Source of the DNA: Nitrospinota bacterium | Lineage (GTDB): Bacteria; UBA8248 | NCBI GenBank assembly: GCA_029937135.1 | Contig: JAPYQX010000041.1 | Span: 1 to 14,122, forward strand | Direction of reading: 5' to 3' | DNA: 14,122 bases | Shown here: positions 7,162 to 14,122 of the stretch, in pieces | Layout: each line of letters begins with the position of its first letter | Numbering within the stretch: position 1 is the stretch's first letter | Notes under the pieces: model-generated | Database searches by the model: none | What the model saw: the letters and a program-made list of their open reading frames with translations, nothing else | What the model was told of the DNA's origin: nothing | Translations under genes and position numbers: made by a program

Positions 7162-8280
7162 CTAGACAGCGGCGCGCTCGGCGGCGATGAGAGATTCGAT
7201 GCGGGGAATCAGGTCGCGGGCCACGCGCTGGCACTCTTCGAGGTGGGGATAGCCCGAGAGAATGAACTCGTCGATGCCCAGCCGCCAGTAACCCAGAAGC
7301 TCACCCGCGAGCTGGTCCGGCGAGCCGACAAGGGCGGTGCCGCAGTTGACTCGGACGGTGGAGATGCCGTTCCAGAGGTGGCGGCCGACGCGGTGATCCT
7401 CGAAGCGCTTCACCTGATCGCGCTGGCCAACCATCGCCGTCCCGGCGAAAAGGGCCTGGCGCTGGGCCACGACGTTTTTCTCGGCGCGGGAGAGTAGCTC
7501 CTCCGTCTCCGCCCAGGCCTCCTCCTCGGTATCCCTCAAGACGAGATGCGTGCGGAGCCCGAAGAGGGGCGAGCGCCCGGCGGCGTCATACTGCTCTGTG
7601 GCGGCTGCGATGAATTTCTCGATGGCCTCGGTCGGGCCGATCCAGGCGAGGTAGGTGTCCGCCTGACGCCCGGCGAGGCGGAGGGCGGCCGGGGAGGCCC
7701 CGCCGAGGTAAAATTTCGGACCCTCGCCCACTGGGCCCGGCGAGCAGTGCGCCCCGTTGAGGCGGACGTGCTCGCCCTCGAAGACCACCGGGGTGGGAGC
7801 CGCCCAGAGCTTGCGCAGCGCCTCGATAAACTCCTCGGCCCGCTCGTAGCGCGTGTCGTGGTCGATGTTCTCACCCATTTTCTCGAACTCGCCCTGTATC
7901 CCGCCGGGGACGATGTTGATGTCGATGCGCCCGCCGCTGATCTGGCTGAGGGCGGCCGCCATTTGTGCGAACAGGCCGGGCGAAACAAAGCCCGGACGCA
8001 CGGCGATGAGAAACCGGATTCGCTTGGTGACGGCGGCAAGCGCCGTGGCCATCGTCCAGGTCTCGGCCAGCGGCTCTCCGCTGTCAAAAAGACCGTTGGC
8101 GAAGCGGGTCGGAATGAGCATCGAGTAGTAGCCCACCTCCTCGGCAGCGGCGGCGATGGCCCTTAAATTCTCGAAGGTCGGCGGGCGCTCGGCCCGGAGG
8201 GTTCCGATGTGGGCTCCGTCGCCGTCGATGGGAACGAACCAGCTGAACCGCGGCGCGGGCCGCTCGGATGCGGGTGTCAT
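7162..8280 (-). CDS. LLM-class flavin-dependent monooxygenase, SsuD-like
   Basis: The 372-aa product belongs to the bacterial luciferase-like (LLM) TIM-barrel flavoenzymes, which use reduced FMN and O2. The closest remembered match is alkanesulfonate monooxygenase SsuD: FSWFVPIDGDGAHIG near the start, AAEEVGYYSMLIPT, IRFLIAVRPGFVSPGLFAQMAA, GRIDINIVPGG, HDTRYERAEEFIEALRKLW, KFYLGGASPAALRLAGRQAD and the C-terminal GIDEFILSGYPHLEE. Length also fits SsuD (about 380 aa). A role in releasing sulfite from organosulfonates is therefore likely but not proven; other LLM enzymes act on different substrates, and no Ssu transporter or flavin reductase is in the window. Start: ATG at 8280 has AGAGG 7 nt upstream; the longer in-frame start at 8331 lacks such a site. 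Cytoplasmic, no signal peptide. Confidence 0.85.
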   Translation of the reverse strand: MTPASERPAPRFSWFVPIDGDGAHIGTLRAERPPTFENLRAIAAAAEEVGYYSMLIPTRFANGLFDSGEPLAETWTMATALAAVTKRIRFLIAVRPGFVSPGLFAQMAAALSQISGGRIDINIVPGGIQGEFEKMGENIDHDTRYERAEEFIEALRKLWAAPTPVVFEGEHVRLNGAHCSPGPVGEGPKFYLGGASPAALRLAGRQADTYLAWIGPTEAIEKFIAAATEQYDAAGRSPLFGLRTHLVLRDTEEEAWAETEELLSRAEKNVVAQRQALFAGTAMVGQRDQVKRFEDHRVGRHLWNGISTVRVNCGTALVGSPDQLAGELLGYWRLGIDEFILSGYPHLEECQRVARDLIPRIESLIAAERAAV

Positions 8281-8498
8281 GGCGTCGCCTCTTTTCGTTG
8301 CCGCGCCGTGGGATAACCTGACGGGGCGCAAGGGGAATGAATTCCGGATATGCCCCCAGTTTAAGACGAAGACGGGCGGCTGAAAAGGGGGGCCTCCGGC
8401 CCGGGGGCGGTTCCAACGACAGACGGGCAGCGAGAAGGCTGGGATTGGCCTACGACAAGACCGAACAGGGCGACGATAGGGCCGGGGCCAGGCCGGGG

Positions 8499-9377
8499 CT
8501 AGAGCATCCGGGTGATCTTCATGTTGAAATCGAGCGGCGGCGCCGAACGCACCATCGCGCTCGTGGAGATGTAGTCCACCCCGGTAGCGGCGATATCGGC
8601 GAGGTTGCCGTCCTTGATCCCCGAGGCCTCGAGAATGTAGGGCTTCCCGGTCCGGGAGGCGGCGCCGCGTTCCCTCGCCCGGCCCACCGCAGTACGGAGG
8701 GTTTCGGTGTCCATGTTGTCGAGGAGGATCATGTGGACCCGCCCGTCCGCCATTACCTCGTCGAGTTCACCCAGCGACTGGACCTCGATCTGGGCGTCCA
8801 CCATGTAGCGCTCCCACCGCGCGTCGATGGCTGCTGTAATCGAACCCGCCGCCTTGATATCGTTGTCCTTGATCAGATCGCCGTCGAACATGCCGAGGCG
8901 GTGGTTTACCCCGCCGCCGACGCGGACCCCGTATTTCTCGAAATACATCAGCCCCGGCCTTCCCTTCCGCGTATCGAGCACCCCCCGGAAGGTTTCGGGA
9001 AACGCGCCGACCCGGCTCACGGTGGCTGCCGTATTCGTCGCAATCTCCGAAATGTAGGAGAGGAGGTTCAGCGCCGTGCGCTCGGTCTTGAGGATTATCC
9101 GGGCGTGCCCGCGCACCACGGCCAGCAGGTCGCCGGTGTGGATGGCATCGCCGTCCTCTTTTTCCCACTGTATTTCGACGAGCCCGGGCCGGTCCAGGGC
9201 GAGGAGGCCCTGGCACTCCTCGAAGAGAACGCCGATGAAGGGTCTCCCGGCGAGGATGCCCTCCGACTTCGCCCGTATCTCCGCCTCGCAGAGGGGGTCG
9301 CTGCTTGTCTCGATCTGAAAGGGCGCATGGCCCAAATCGTCGAGCAACCACTCCCGCACTCTCGCCCGAATATCCAC
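8499..9377 (-). CDS. nadC: Nicotinate-nucleotide pyrophosphorylase (quinolinate phosphoribosyltransferase)
   Basis: NadC joins quinolinate to PRPP with loss of CO2 to make nicotinate mononucleotide, the third step of de novo NAD synthesis. The 292-aa protein has the expected N-terminal domain and an alpha/beta barrel with KTERTALNLL (97-106), LDTRKGRPGL (134-143), GVRVGGGVNHRLGM (150-163), LIKDN (168-172), IEVQ (197-200) and LLDNMD (218-223). These are the conserved PRPP and quinolinate contacts. The start is GTG 9377, 45 nt after nadA, inside a 14-bp palindrome; AGGG about 10 nt upstream is the ribosome site. A GTG is accepted because the protein then has the normal length. It forms an operon with nadA and shares its promoter. 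nadB is not in the window. Confidence 0.96.
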   Translation of the reverse strand: MDIRARVREWLLDDLGHAPFQIETSSDPLCEAEIRAKSEGILAGRPFIGVLFEECQGLLALDRPGLVEIQWEKEDGDAIHTGDLLAVVRGHARIILKTERTALNLLSYISEIATNTAATVSRVGAFPETFRGVLDTRKGRPGLMYFEKYGVRVGGGVNHRLGMFDGDLIKDNDIKAAGSITAAIDARWERYMVDAQIEVQSLGELDEVMADGRVHMILLDNMDTETLRTAVGRARERGAASRTGKPYILEASGIKDGNLADIAATGVDYISTSAMVRSAPPLDFNMKITRML

Positions 9378-9422
9378 CCGTGGATTCCCTTCACTGTTTT
9401 TATGTTTGGGATTTGCCGTTCT

Positions 9423-10541
9423 TCAGCCGATCGAAATCATCCGCTCGATGGGGAGCTTCGCCCGTTCGGCAAGCTCCGGGTCCACCACCACTTCATGCAC
9501 CATGTCGCGGAGCGATATATAGAGGTTCTGCAATGTGTTCTGCTTCATGAAGGCGCACAGGGCCTCGCTGCTCGCCGGGATGAGCGTCTTCTCCGGGGCC
9601 GCCTTCGACATCGGATAAAGGTTGCCCACCTCGGTCGCCACGATAATCGTTTCCTGGGGCACTTCCCGGACCAGCTTCACCATGCCCTGGGTGGAGCGGA
9701 ACTGGAGAAGATCCCCGGGGATAATCCCCGTCGTCACCTGGCGCATGCAGGCGCTCGTGCAGCCGCACTCGGGGTGGACCACCACCGCCGCGCCGGGGTG
9801 AAGGCGCATCTGCTCGTTGACGTGGTGCGGGCGGATGGCCTCGTGCACATGACAGGCGCCCAGCATCAGCCAGAGCCGGTCGAGCGAGTAGCCCTGCTTC
9901 TCGATGTACTTGGCCGCGAAAAATCCGAGAAAAACATCGGGGAGAAAAAGGATCGGCTGATCGGGCTCGGAGTGGGTGAGAACATGCTCGAGCACCTTCG
10001 CCGCGTTCGCCGAGGCGCAGCAGTAGTCGCTCTCGGCCTTCACATCGAGGTAGGTGTTCACGTAGCTGATCACCAGCCCGCCGGTGTGATCTTTTTTCCA
10101 CTCGCGGATGCGCTCGGGGTCGGCGTGGGCCGCGAGGGAGCAGACCGCCCCGAGGTCGGGCGCGAGCACCGTCTGGTGGGGTTTCTTCATCGCCGCGAGA
10201 ATCTGGTTCATGAACAGGACCGACGGCTCGCAGAGGACATCGGCGTCGGACTTCGCCCCCTCGCGCGCCAGGAAAAGCGAATCGCCCACCGCGTCCGATA
10301 CGTCCTGAATGTCGCTCTGCACATAATTGTGCGAGAGGACGATGGCGTTGCGCTCGGTCTTGAGCCGCATGATTTCCTTCTTCAGGCGCTCGCGCTCCTC
10401 AAGCGGCGTGAAATCAGGATCGGCCTCGGGCGGAATCTCGGGAATATCGATCGTCGGGCCCAGATCCACCTGATCCAGCATGGCGATTGCTTCTTTGGCG
10501 GGAAGGATTTCGCCGGCTACGACCTCGTCAATACTGGCCAT
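9423..10541 (-). CDS. nadA: Quinolinate synthase
   Basis: NadA condenses iminoaspartate with dihydroxyacetone phosphate to quinolinate using a [4Fe-4S] cluster. The 372-aa frame (ATG 10541, GGGAGA 9 nt upstream) has IVLSHNYVQSDIQDVSDAVGDSL (67-89), PDLGAVCSLA with C134, YVNTYLDVKAESDYCCASANA (160-180), HPECGCTSACM with C259, and CAFMKQNTLQNLYISL with C329. C134, C259 and C329 are the three expected cluster ligands. Near residue 104 the usual FCGVHFM motif is replaced by CEPSVLFM, which marks a divergent NadA subfamily. The first about 45 residues (DIPEIPPEADPDF and so on) form an extension before the core. In-frame starts at 10577 (ATG) and 10595 (TTG) lack ribosome sites. First gene of the nadA-nadC pair. 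Confidence 0.95.
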   Translation of the reverse strand: MASIDEVVAGEILPAKEAIAMLDQVDLGPTIDIPEIPPEADPDFTPLEERERLKKEIMRLKTERNAIVLSHNYVQSDIQDVSDAVGDSLFLAREGAKSDADVLCEPSVLFMNQILAAMKKPHQTVLAPDLGAVCSLAAHADPERIREWKKDHTGGLVISYVNTYLDVKAESDYCCASANAAKVLEHVLTHSEPDQPILFLPDVFLGFFAAKYIEKQGYSLDRLWLMLGACHVHEAIRPHHVNEQMRLHPGAAVVVHPECGCTSACMRQVTTGIIPGDLLQFRSTQGMVKLVREVPQETIIVATEVGNLYPMSKAAPEKTLIPASSEALCAFMKQNTLQNLYISLRDMVHEVVVDPELAERAKLPIERMISIG

Positions 10542-10921
10542 TACGGTATTTCTCCCGGCCTTCGTCGCGGAAGGCATTAGATAAAACAGCCGCAAGAAGA
10601 TAAACAGCGCATCAGGCGGTGGCTTTAAAAAAGAGAGGGAAAGCCCCTTTCAAGCATATACAAACATGCCACTAATATATTCTCGGGCAAACTTATTACA
10701 TCATACCCGCAAGATATCCCGGACACAACCAGGGGTGGAGGCTTCATAAAAGGAATTCACCCGGAGAAATTCCCTGTTTTCCAGAGTGCTTGAGTGTGCG
10801 CGATTTTCATGGTTTGAGGGGGGCACTCTGCCTTGGGAATTGCCCCCTAAAGTGTTAAACCGGAGTTATTCTTAGAACATTATCCAGTCCCCCTCCCCTT
10901 TCCGAAACGGAGGAAGCCCCC
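10542..10921. other. Divergent intergenic region between nadA and the cupin gene
   Basis: These 380 nt hold no convincing gene. The middle (10655-10720) is A/T-rich, as expected for divergent promoters. Two inverted repeats stand out: GGAATT (10752-10757) with AATTCC (10768-10773), followed by CTGTTTT; and GGGGGCA (10819-10825) with TGCCCCC (10841-10847) around a 15-nt spacer. Either could be an operator or leader hairpin, and neither has a strong T tract. On the minus strand GAAAG-GGG-CTTTC followed shortly by T6 (about 10625-10653) lies in the nadA leader and could be a weak attenuator. Confidence 0.5.
10855..10883 (+). promoter_or_regulatory. Candidate promoter of the cupin gene cluster
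   Basis: TTAAAC (10855-10860) and CATTAT (10878-10883) are 17 nt apart and end 38 nt before the GTG at 10922. They lie directly after the G5/C5 inverted repeat 10819-10847, which would be well placed as an operator. Consensus match is moderate. Confidence 0.35.
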
Positions 10922-11308
10922 GTGAAAGAGTCCGAAAAATTCATGCCCATCAACACCGACGAGATTGAATGGCAGGACGGCGAAAAGATTCTCGGGCTTC
11001 CGCCCGGCCTTGAGGCGAAGATCATCGCCGAGGCCTCCGACGAGGTGTCCGAGCGGGTCGATAAATTCGTCCGCTTTCCTCCCGGATACACCGAGCCGAG
11101 GCACGAGCACGATTACTATCACAGCACCCTCGTCCTTGAGGGCGAGATGCATGTGGCCGGCAAGGTCCTCAAGCGGGGAGACTATGTGTACGGCGGCGGC
11201 GCGGGAAACTGGCACGGCCCCTACAACTACCCCGTCGGCTGCATGGTCTACTCCGCGGGGCGAGCGAAGAAAATGAGCCAGATTCACCGCCAGGAAGGCG
11301 AGAAATAA
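10922..11308 (+). CDS. Single-domain cupin protein
   Basis: A 128-aa cytoplasmic cupin starting at GTG 10922 with GGAGGA 7 nt upstream; ATG 10943 has no ribosome site. Cupin motif 1 reads PPGYTEPRHEHDYYHSTLVLEGEM (53-76), with H61 and H63. The usual glutamate ligand position is occupied by Ser68, preceded by His67. Motif 2 is GDYVYGGGAGNWHGPYN (86-102), with H98 and N102. So three or four His could bind a metal, although the classical Glu is missing. Such small cupins act as dioxygenases, isomerases or anti-sigma-like sensors, and nothing here fixes the substrate. It is first in a plus-strand series with the AsmA-like gene 26 nt downstream and the exporter gene, and probably cotranscribed. 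Confidence 0.8.
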   Translation: MKESEKFMPINTDEIEWQDGEKILGLPPGLEAKIIAEASDEVSERVDKFVRFPPGYTEPRHEHDYYHSTLVLEGEMHVAGKVLKRGDYVYGGGAGNWHGPYNYPVGCMVYSAGRAKKMSQIHRQEGEK

Positions 11309-11334
11309 CCGGCCTTCAGAAAGAAGGACATCAA

Positions 11335-11895
11335 ATGAAAAAATGGCTGCTCATCGGAGTCGTTGTTTTGGTCGTCGCTATCGACACGGCTACGGTCACC
11401 CAGAATCCCGTCGTCATCAAGAAAATCGTCATCGCCTCGCCCGAAGTCACCTATGAGCGAGGCGAGGGGGGGAGCAACCTCGACGCTATCCAACAGAACG
11501 TGAACGCCTACATGGCGAAATTCAAGACCGCCCCGGCCGATCAGAAAAAAGCCGGCGAGGGCGATGAGACGAAACTCATCATCGAAAATCTCTACATTCG
11601 CAGCGGAAAAGTGAACGTCAGCGCAAGTTTTCTTCAGGGAAAATCACTGAGCGCGAATCTCCCCGACATTCATCTGAAAAATATCGGCAAAAAACAGGGA
11701 GGCGCCTCGCCCGGCGAAATCGCCGAGAAGATAATCGGTTCCATACAGCGGCAGACCACCAGAGCCATCGTACCGCTCGGGCTCGACAAGTTGGCCGTCG
11801 CCGCCAAGGCGGGGATTAAGGGCGCCGCGGAGATGATAGAAAAAGGCGCGAAGAGCGCCGGGGACGCGCTCAAGGACCTCCTAGGTGGTAAGTGA
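11335..11895 (+). CDS. Membrane-anchored AsmA/DUF748-like protein, shortened
   Basis: The 186-aa protein starts at ATG 11335 (AGAAGGA 6 nt upstream) with one N-terminal membrane segment (WLLIGVVVLVVAI), so most of it is periplasmic. The segments VVIKKIVIASPEVTYERG, GSNLDAIQQNV, LIIENLYIRSGKVNVSASF and SLSANLPDIHLKNIGKKQGG, then SPGEIAEKII, recall the repeated strand unit of AsmA-like proteins of about 250 aa that I remember. In those, a further stretch (an extra strand block after the membrane anchor) precedes the IKKIVI unit. It seems to be missing here, so the gene may carry an internal deletion or be a compact variant. The C-terminus is an Ala/Lys amphipathic helix (residues about 150-182). 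It overlaps the MFS gene by 4 nt (GTGA), indicating translational coupling. Function unknown. Confidence 0.7.
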   Translation: MKKWLLIGVVVLVVAIDTATVTQNPVVIKKIVIASPEVTYERGEGGSNLDAIQQNVNAYMAKFKTAPADQKKAGEGDETKLIIENLYIRSGKVNVSASFLQGKSLSANLPDIHLKNIGKKQGGASPGEIAEKIIGSIQRQTTRAIVPLGLDKLAVAAKAGIKGAAEMIEKGAKSAGDALKDLLGGK

Positions 11896-13067
11896 GCGGC
11901 GAGGCCGAGTCCGAGAAAAATCTAACCGGCCCCCCTTGGGGGGCGATATCCATCCTGTTCCTGGTCCACTTCGTCGTGGACTCTCACGGGACGTTTTTCG
12001 CCCCGTTGATCCCCCTTCTCCGTGAAAAATTCCAGTTCACCCTGGCGACGGCGGGAGTCCTCATCTCGATCCAGTCGTTCACCAGCGCCCTGAGCCAGCC
12101 GCTCACCGCATTGCTGGTGGACCGCTGGCCCCGCCTGCCCTGGTTGCCGGTGGGCATCGTGGGCTGCTCGATAGCCTTTACCTCCATCGGCTGGATGCCC
12201 TCTTTCTGGGGGATGGCGCTGGCGATTCCGGTGGGCGGTATTTTCTTCGGCCTCTGCCACCCGGACATGGCCTCGCGCTCGGGGAGCCTGAGCCCGAGGC
12301 ACTCAAGCCTCGCCGTCAGCCTCTTCGTCACCGGCGGGCGGCTGGGCTTCGCCTTTGGCCCCATCATATGCATCGCCATCGTGACGCGCCTTGGGCTCGA
12401 ATGGCTGTGGATCTATGTCTTCGTCTCGTTGGGGACGATGCTCCTGATTGTTCTGCGCCTTCCGAAACCGGCGGCAAGAAAGAAAAAGGAAGAAGGCTCG
12501 GAAGGGCTATGGCCCGCGCTCGTACGCGTGCGCGGGCCAATCGGGTTTCTCTTCGCGGTCGCCGTCTCCCGGGCAATCATCATGGCCAACCTGGGAGGCT
12601 TTCTTCCCACGATTTATGTGGAGAGCGGGCTGGGCTTGTGGGCCGGCGGCTTCGCCAACACCGTGCTCTACGTCAGCGGGGCGGCGGGTGTGTTGATCGG
12701 CGGCTTCTACGGAGACCGCATCGGGAAGAGGACCATTATCCTCGCCGGCATGTTCGTCGCGCTCGCCGGAATGATCGGATTTCTCATCCTCCCGCTCACC
12801 TACGGATTTATCCTGCTTGTGCTCATCGGCGTGGGTAATTTCGTCCCGATGGGTGTCTCGGTGGCCTACGCCCAGTCCCTCATGCCGGAGCACCGGGGCT
12901 TCGCCAGCTCGATTTTCCTGGGCGGAGGCTGGTTGATATCCGCCTTCACGTCGGCCCCCATCGCGCTGGCGGCCGAGTACTATGGCCTCCTGAATGTTTT
13001 CTGGGTGCTGCCGCTATCGCTGGTCATCGGGGTGGCGTTCGCCTTCAAGCTGCCTCGAGAGGCATGA
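11892..13067 (+). CDS. Major facilitator superfamily exporter, Fsr-like
   Basis: A 391-aa integral inner-membrane protein with about 12 hydrophobic segments and a charged central loop (PKPAARKKKEEGSEG, about 192-206) dividing it into two 6-helix halves, typical of MFS carriers. HFVVDSHGTFFAPLIPLLREKF near the start, SQPLTALLVDR in the loop 2-3 region and YGDRIGKRT in the second half resemble fosmidomycin-resistance-type (Fsr) drug exporters. Substrate cannot be read from sequence. The start GTG 11892 overlaps the stop of the AsmA-like gene (GTGA), so translation is probably coupled; the first membrane helix then begins at about residue 17. No obvious terminator follows. An in-frame ATG start is absent in this region, which supports the GTG. 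Confidence 0.88.
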   Translation: MSGEAESEKNLTGPPWGAISILFLVHFVVDSHGTFFAPLIPLLREKFQFTLATAGVLISIQSFTSALSQPLTALLVDRWPRLPWLPVGIVGCSIAFTSIGWMPSFWGMALAIPVGGIFFGLCHPDMASRSGSLSPRHSSLAVSLFVTGGRLGFAFGPIICIAIVTRLGLEWLWIYVFVSLGTMLLIVLRLPKPAARKKKEEGSEGLWPALVRVRGPIGFLFAVAVSRAIIMANLGGFLPTIYVESGLGLWAGGFANTVLYVSGAAGVLIGGFYGDRIGKRTIILAGMFVALAGMIGFLILPLTYGFILLVLIGVGNFVPMGVSVAYAQSLMPEHRGFASSIFLGGGWLISAFTSAPIALAAEYYGLLNVFWVLPLSLVIGVAFAFKLPREA

Positions 13068-13164
13068 ATAAAAGTATTGCCACGGCCGCTGAAAGCTGAA
13101 ACCATTGCACAATCGTAAGGTGTTAGAGGCGCGGGGATTACGGATGTGCCGGTGGAGGCTTCTC

Positions 13165-13520
13165 ATGCGAAAAGCGGCTTTTCTCTTCGCTCTATTCCTG
13201 ATTACGCAAGCTGGCGCGGCGGACGCGGCGCCCTCCACGGCCGGGGCGGAAAAGCGCGTCGATCTCGAACTCGTCCTGGCCATCGACACCTCGGGAAGCA
13301 TCGATGAGGTGGAGGGCCGCCTGTAGCGCAAGGGCTACATCGATGCGTTCACATCGCCCGAAGTCATCTCCGCTATCCGGTCGGGGTTTCTCAAGCGAAT
13401 CGCCGTCACCTACATCGAGTGGGCCGGGGGCGATTACCAGCAAACCATCGTCGGCTGGACTCTCATCGAGGGCGCGGCGGGCGCCGCAACGGCGAGAATT
13501 TTCGCCAGCGCCCTGAGTCT
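13165..13520 (+). pseudogene. Broken DUF1194/VWA-like exported protein gene
   Basis: ATG 13165 follows GGAGG at 6 nt and opens a signal peptide (MRKAAFLFALFLITQAGAADA). The mature part begins VDLELVLAIDTSGSIDEVEGRL, the MIDAS-like DxSGS motif of VWA/DUF1194 proteins. It then meets TAG at 13324-13326, where relatives have Gln (CAG to TAG is one change). The same frame goes on with convincing DUF1194 sequence (KGYIDAFTSPEVISAIRSGF, KRIAVTYIEWAGGDYQQTIV, WTLIEG) up to ARIFASALS near 13520. There it runs into a tandem repeat and then the antisense of a neighbouring gene, so the C-terminal half is lost. Two independent lesions make a pseudogene the best reading. Pyrrolysine is unlikely, because relatives have Gln there and the gene is truncated anyway. 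Confidence 0.82.
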
Positions 13521-13580
13521 TCCAGTTCCGGGATTTCCAGTTCCGGGCTCTCCGGTTCCGGGCTCTCCGGTTCCGGGCCT
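13521..13580 (+). repeat. Tandem repeat, 4 x 15 bp
   Basis: Four contiguous 15-bp units of the form TCC(A/G)GTTCCGGGCTC, with the first and last slightly diverged. In the frame of the broken upstream gene they would read as repeats of FPVPG/SPVPG. They lie exactly where similarity to the DUF1194 family stops and 29 bp before the stop of the convergent VOC gene, so the array probably marks the deletion or recombination joint. Confidence 0.9.
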
Positions 13581-13608
13581 TCGCGTAGAGATTATTTTCG
13601 GCGAAACC

Positions 13609-14112
13609 TTAATCGAGTACATCACTCCACCCCGTCTCCTCCTCCGGAAAAACCGTGATATCGCAGTAAACCTCGATGTAGTTCCCGTCCGGATCGGTAA
13701 AGTAAAAAGCGCGGTTGCCGCTTCCGGCGGGAAACCCGTCCCCCTCGGGCCCGTGGACGACGGGGCCATGCTTTATCTCGACGCCCTCGCCCTCGATGTG
13801 CTTGAGGGCTCGGAGCCATTCCATCCGGTCCGGCACCTCGAAGGCCACATGCTGAAAACCCGCCTTCCGCTCCTCCATGGAGTTGCTCGTCTCGGGGTAA
13901 AGGGTGGGGGAGGATTCGGGGGCCTGAAAAAAAACCACCTCGTGGTGGCTCCGGTCGCAACGCAGGAACACGGCCGCCCCGCCCGGCACCTTGACGCCGG
14001 GCCCCGAGCGGGTCGTCACCCGAAAACCCATGACGCGGGTGTAGAAATCCTGCATCCGGTCCAGATCACGGGTCCAAAAACCCATATGGCCAATCTTGGT
14101 GGTCTTGAACAT
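13609..14112 (-). CDS. VOC-family protein (glyoxalase/extradiol dioxygenase-like)
   Basis: A 167-aa protein of the vicinal-oxygen-chelate superfamily, built from two beta-alpha-beta3 modules. The metal triad is visible: H9 (KIGHMGFWTRDL), H88 (AGFQHVAFEV) and E147 (DPDGNYIEVYCDI). The second-strand site HHEVVFF (56-62) and the motif FYFTDPDGNYIEVY are typical of catechol 2,3-dioxygenase-like members, so an Fe(II) or Mn(II) ring-cleaving or related role is plausible. Glyoxalase I and fosfomycin-resistance proteins share the fold. ATG 14112 is 10 nt from the window edge, so the ribosome site cannot be checked, though the N-terminus matches the family. It is convergent with the broken DUF1194 gene. 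No signal peptide. Confidence 0.85.
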   Translation of the reverse strand: MFKTTKIGHMGFWTRDLDRMQDFYTRVMGFRVTTRSGPGVKVPGGAAVFLRCDRSHHEVVFFQAPESSPTLYPETSNSMEERKAGFQHVAFEVPDRMEWLRALKHIEGEGVEIKHGPVVHGPEGDGFPAGSGNRAFYFTDPDGNYIEVYCDITVFPEEETGWSDVLD

Positions 14113-14122
14113 CGGATACAGT

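Noticed and set aside
8390..8402. Minus-strand hairpin GGGCC-GGA-GGCCC followed by CCCTTTT after nadC
   Set aside because: The stem is only 5 bp and separated from a short T run, so it is too weak to call a terminator.
8337..10580. A 747-codon open frame on the plus strand opposite nadC and nadA
   Set aside because: It is antisense to two clear enzymes, has no family signature and an Arg/His/Gly-rich composition typical of the shadow frame of GC-rich genes.
13324..13326. Pyrrolysine at the in-frame TAG
   Set aside because: Relatives have Gln there, one base change explains it, and the gene is also truncated downstream, so decay is simpler.

Overview
The window reads as a piece of chromosome from a high-GC, Gram-negative-type bacterium. 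It has several signal-peptide proteins, a de novo NAD route, thiamine synthesis under a TPP riboswitch, and flavin-, cupin- and VOC-type accessory enzymes. I cannot place the species. Flavin (LLM) oxidoreductases, amidohydrolases and selenoprotein use together suggest an uncultivated environmental lineage (Desulfobacterota- or Tectomicrobia-like is a guess). No rRNA, tRNA, CRISPR array, transposase or integrase was seen.

Layout, left to right. 1-141 is the 3' end of an unidentified gene, followed by a predicted exported amidohydrolase (194-1210). Next comes a leader with a plausible promoter, a clear TPP riboswitch (1484-1558) and thiC (1748-3541), closed by a strong terminator. Between that terminator and a second one (about 4712-4747) lies a clearly A/T-rich insert carrying a single gene split by a one-base shift in an A8 tract (3731-4649). 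A small Lys-rich protein gene follows (4865-5062).

The most notable locus is 5294-5797. Its reading frame encodes an OsmC/Ohr-type protein in which an in-frame TGA (5453-5455) sits exactly where the peroxidatic cysteine should be. A bacterial SECIS-like hairpin follows about 20 nt later. The gene is therefore most likely a selenoprotein that ordinary gene callers would shorten to begin at the ATG at 5468. Next is a periplasmic beta-propeller (5914-7071) that recalls the selenium-binding-protein/methanethiol-oxidase fold, then on the minus strand an SsuD-like flavin monooxygenase (7162-8280). Thiol, sulfur or peroxide chemistry is a possible common theme, but that is inference.

On the minus strand nadA (10541-9423) and nadC (9377-8499) form a compact pair for quinolinate and nicotinate-mononucleotide synthesis. 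A 380-nt divergent intergenic region separates nadA from a plus-strand run: a cupin (10922-11308), a short AsmA-like membrane-anchored protein (11335-11895) and an MFS exporter (11892-13067, overlapping the previous gene by 4 nt). The right end holds a broken DUF1194/VWA-like gene (amber codon, then loss of the C-terminal part at a 4 x 15-bp tandem repeat) and a convergent VOC/glyoxalase-family gene (14112-13609).
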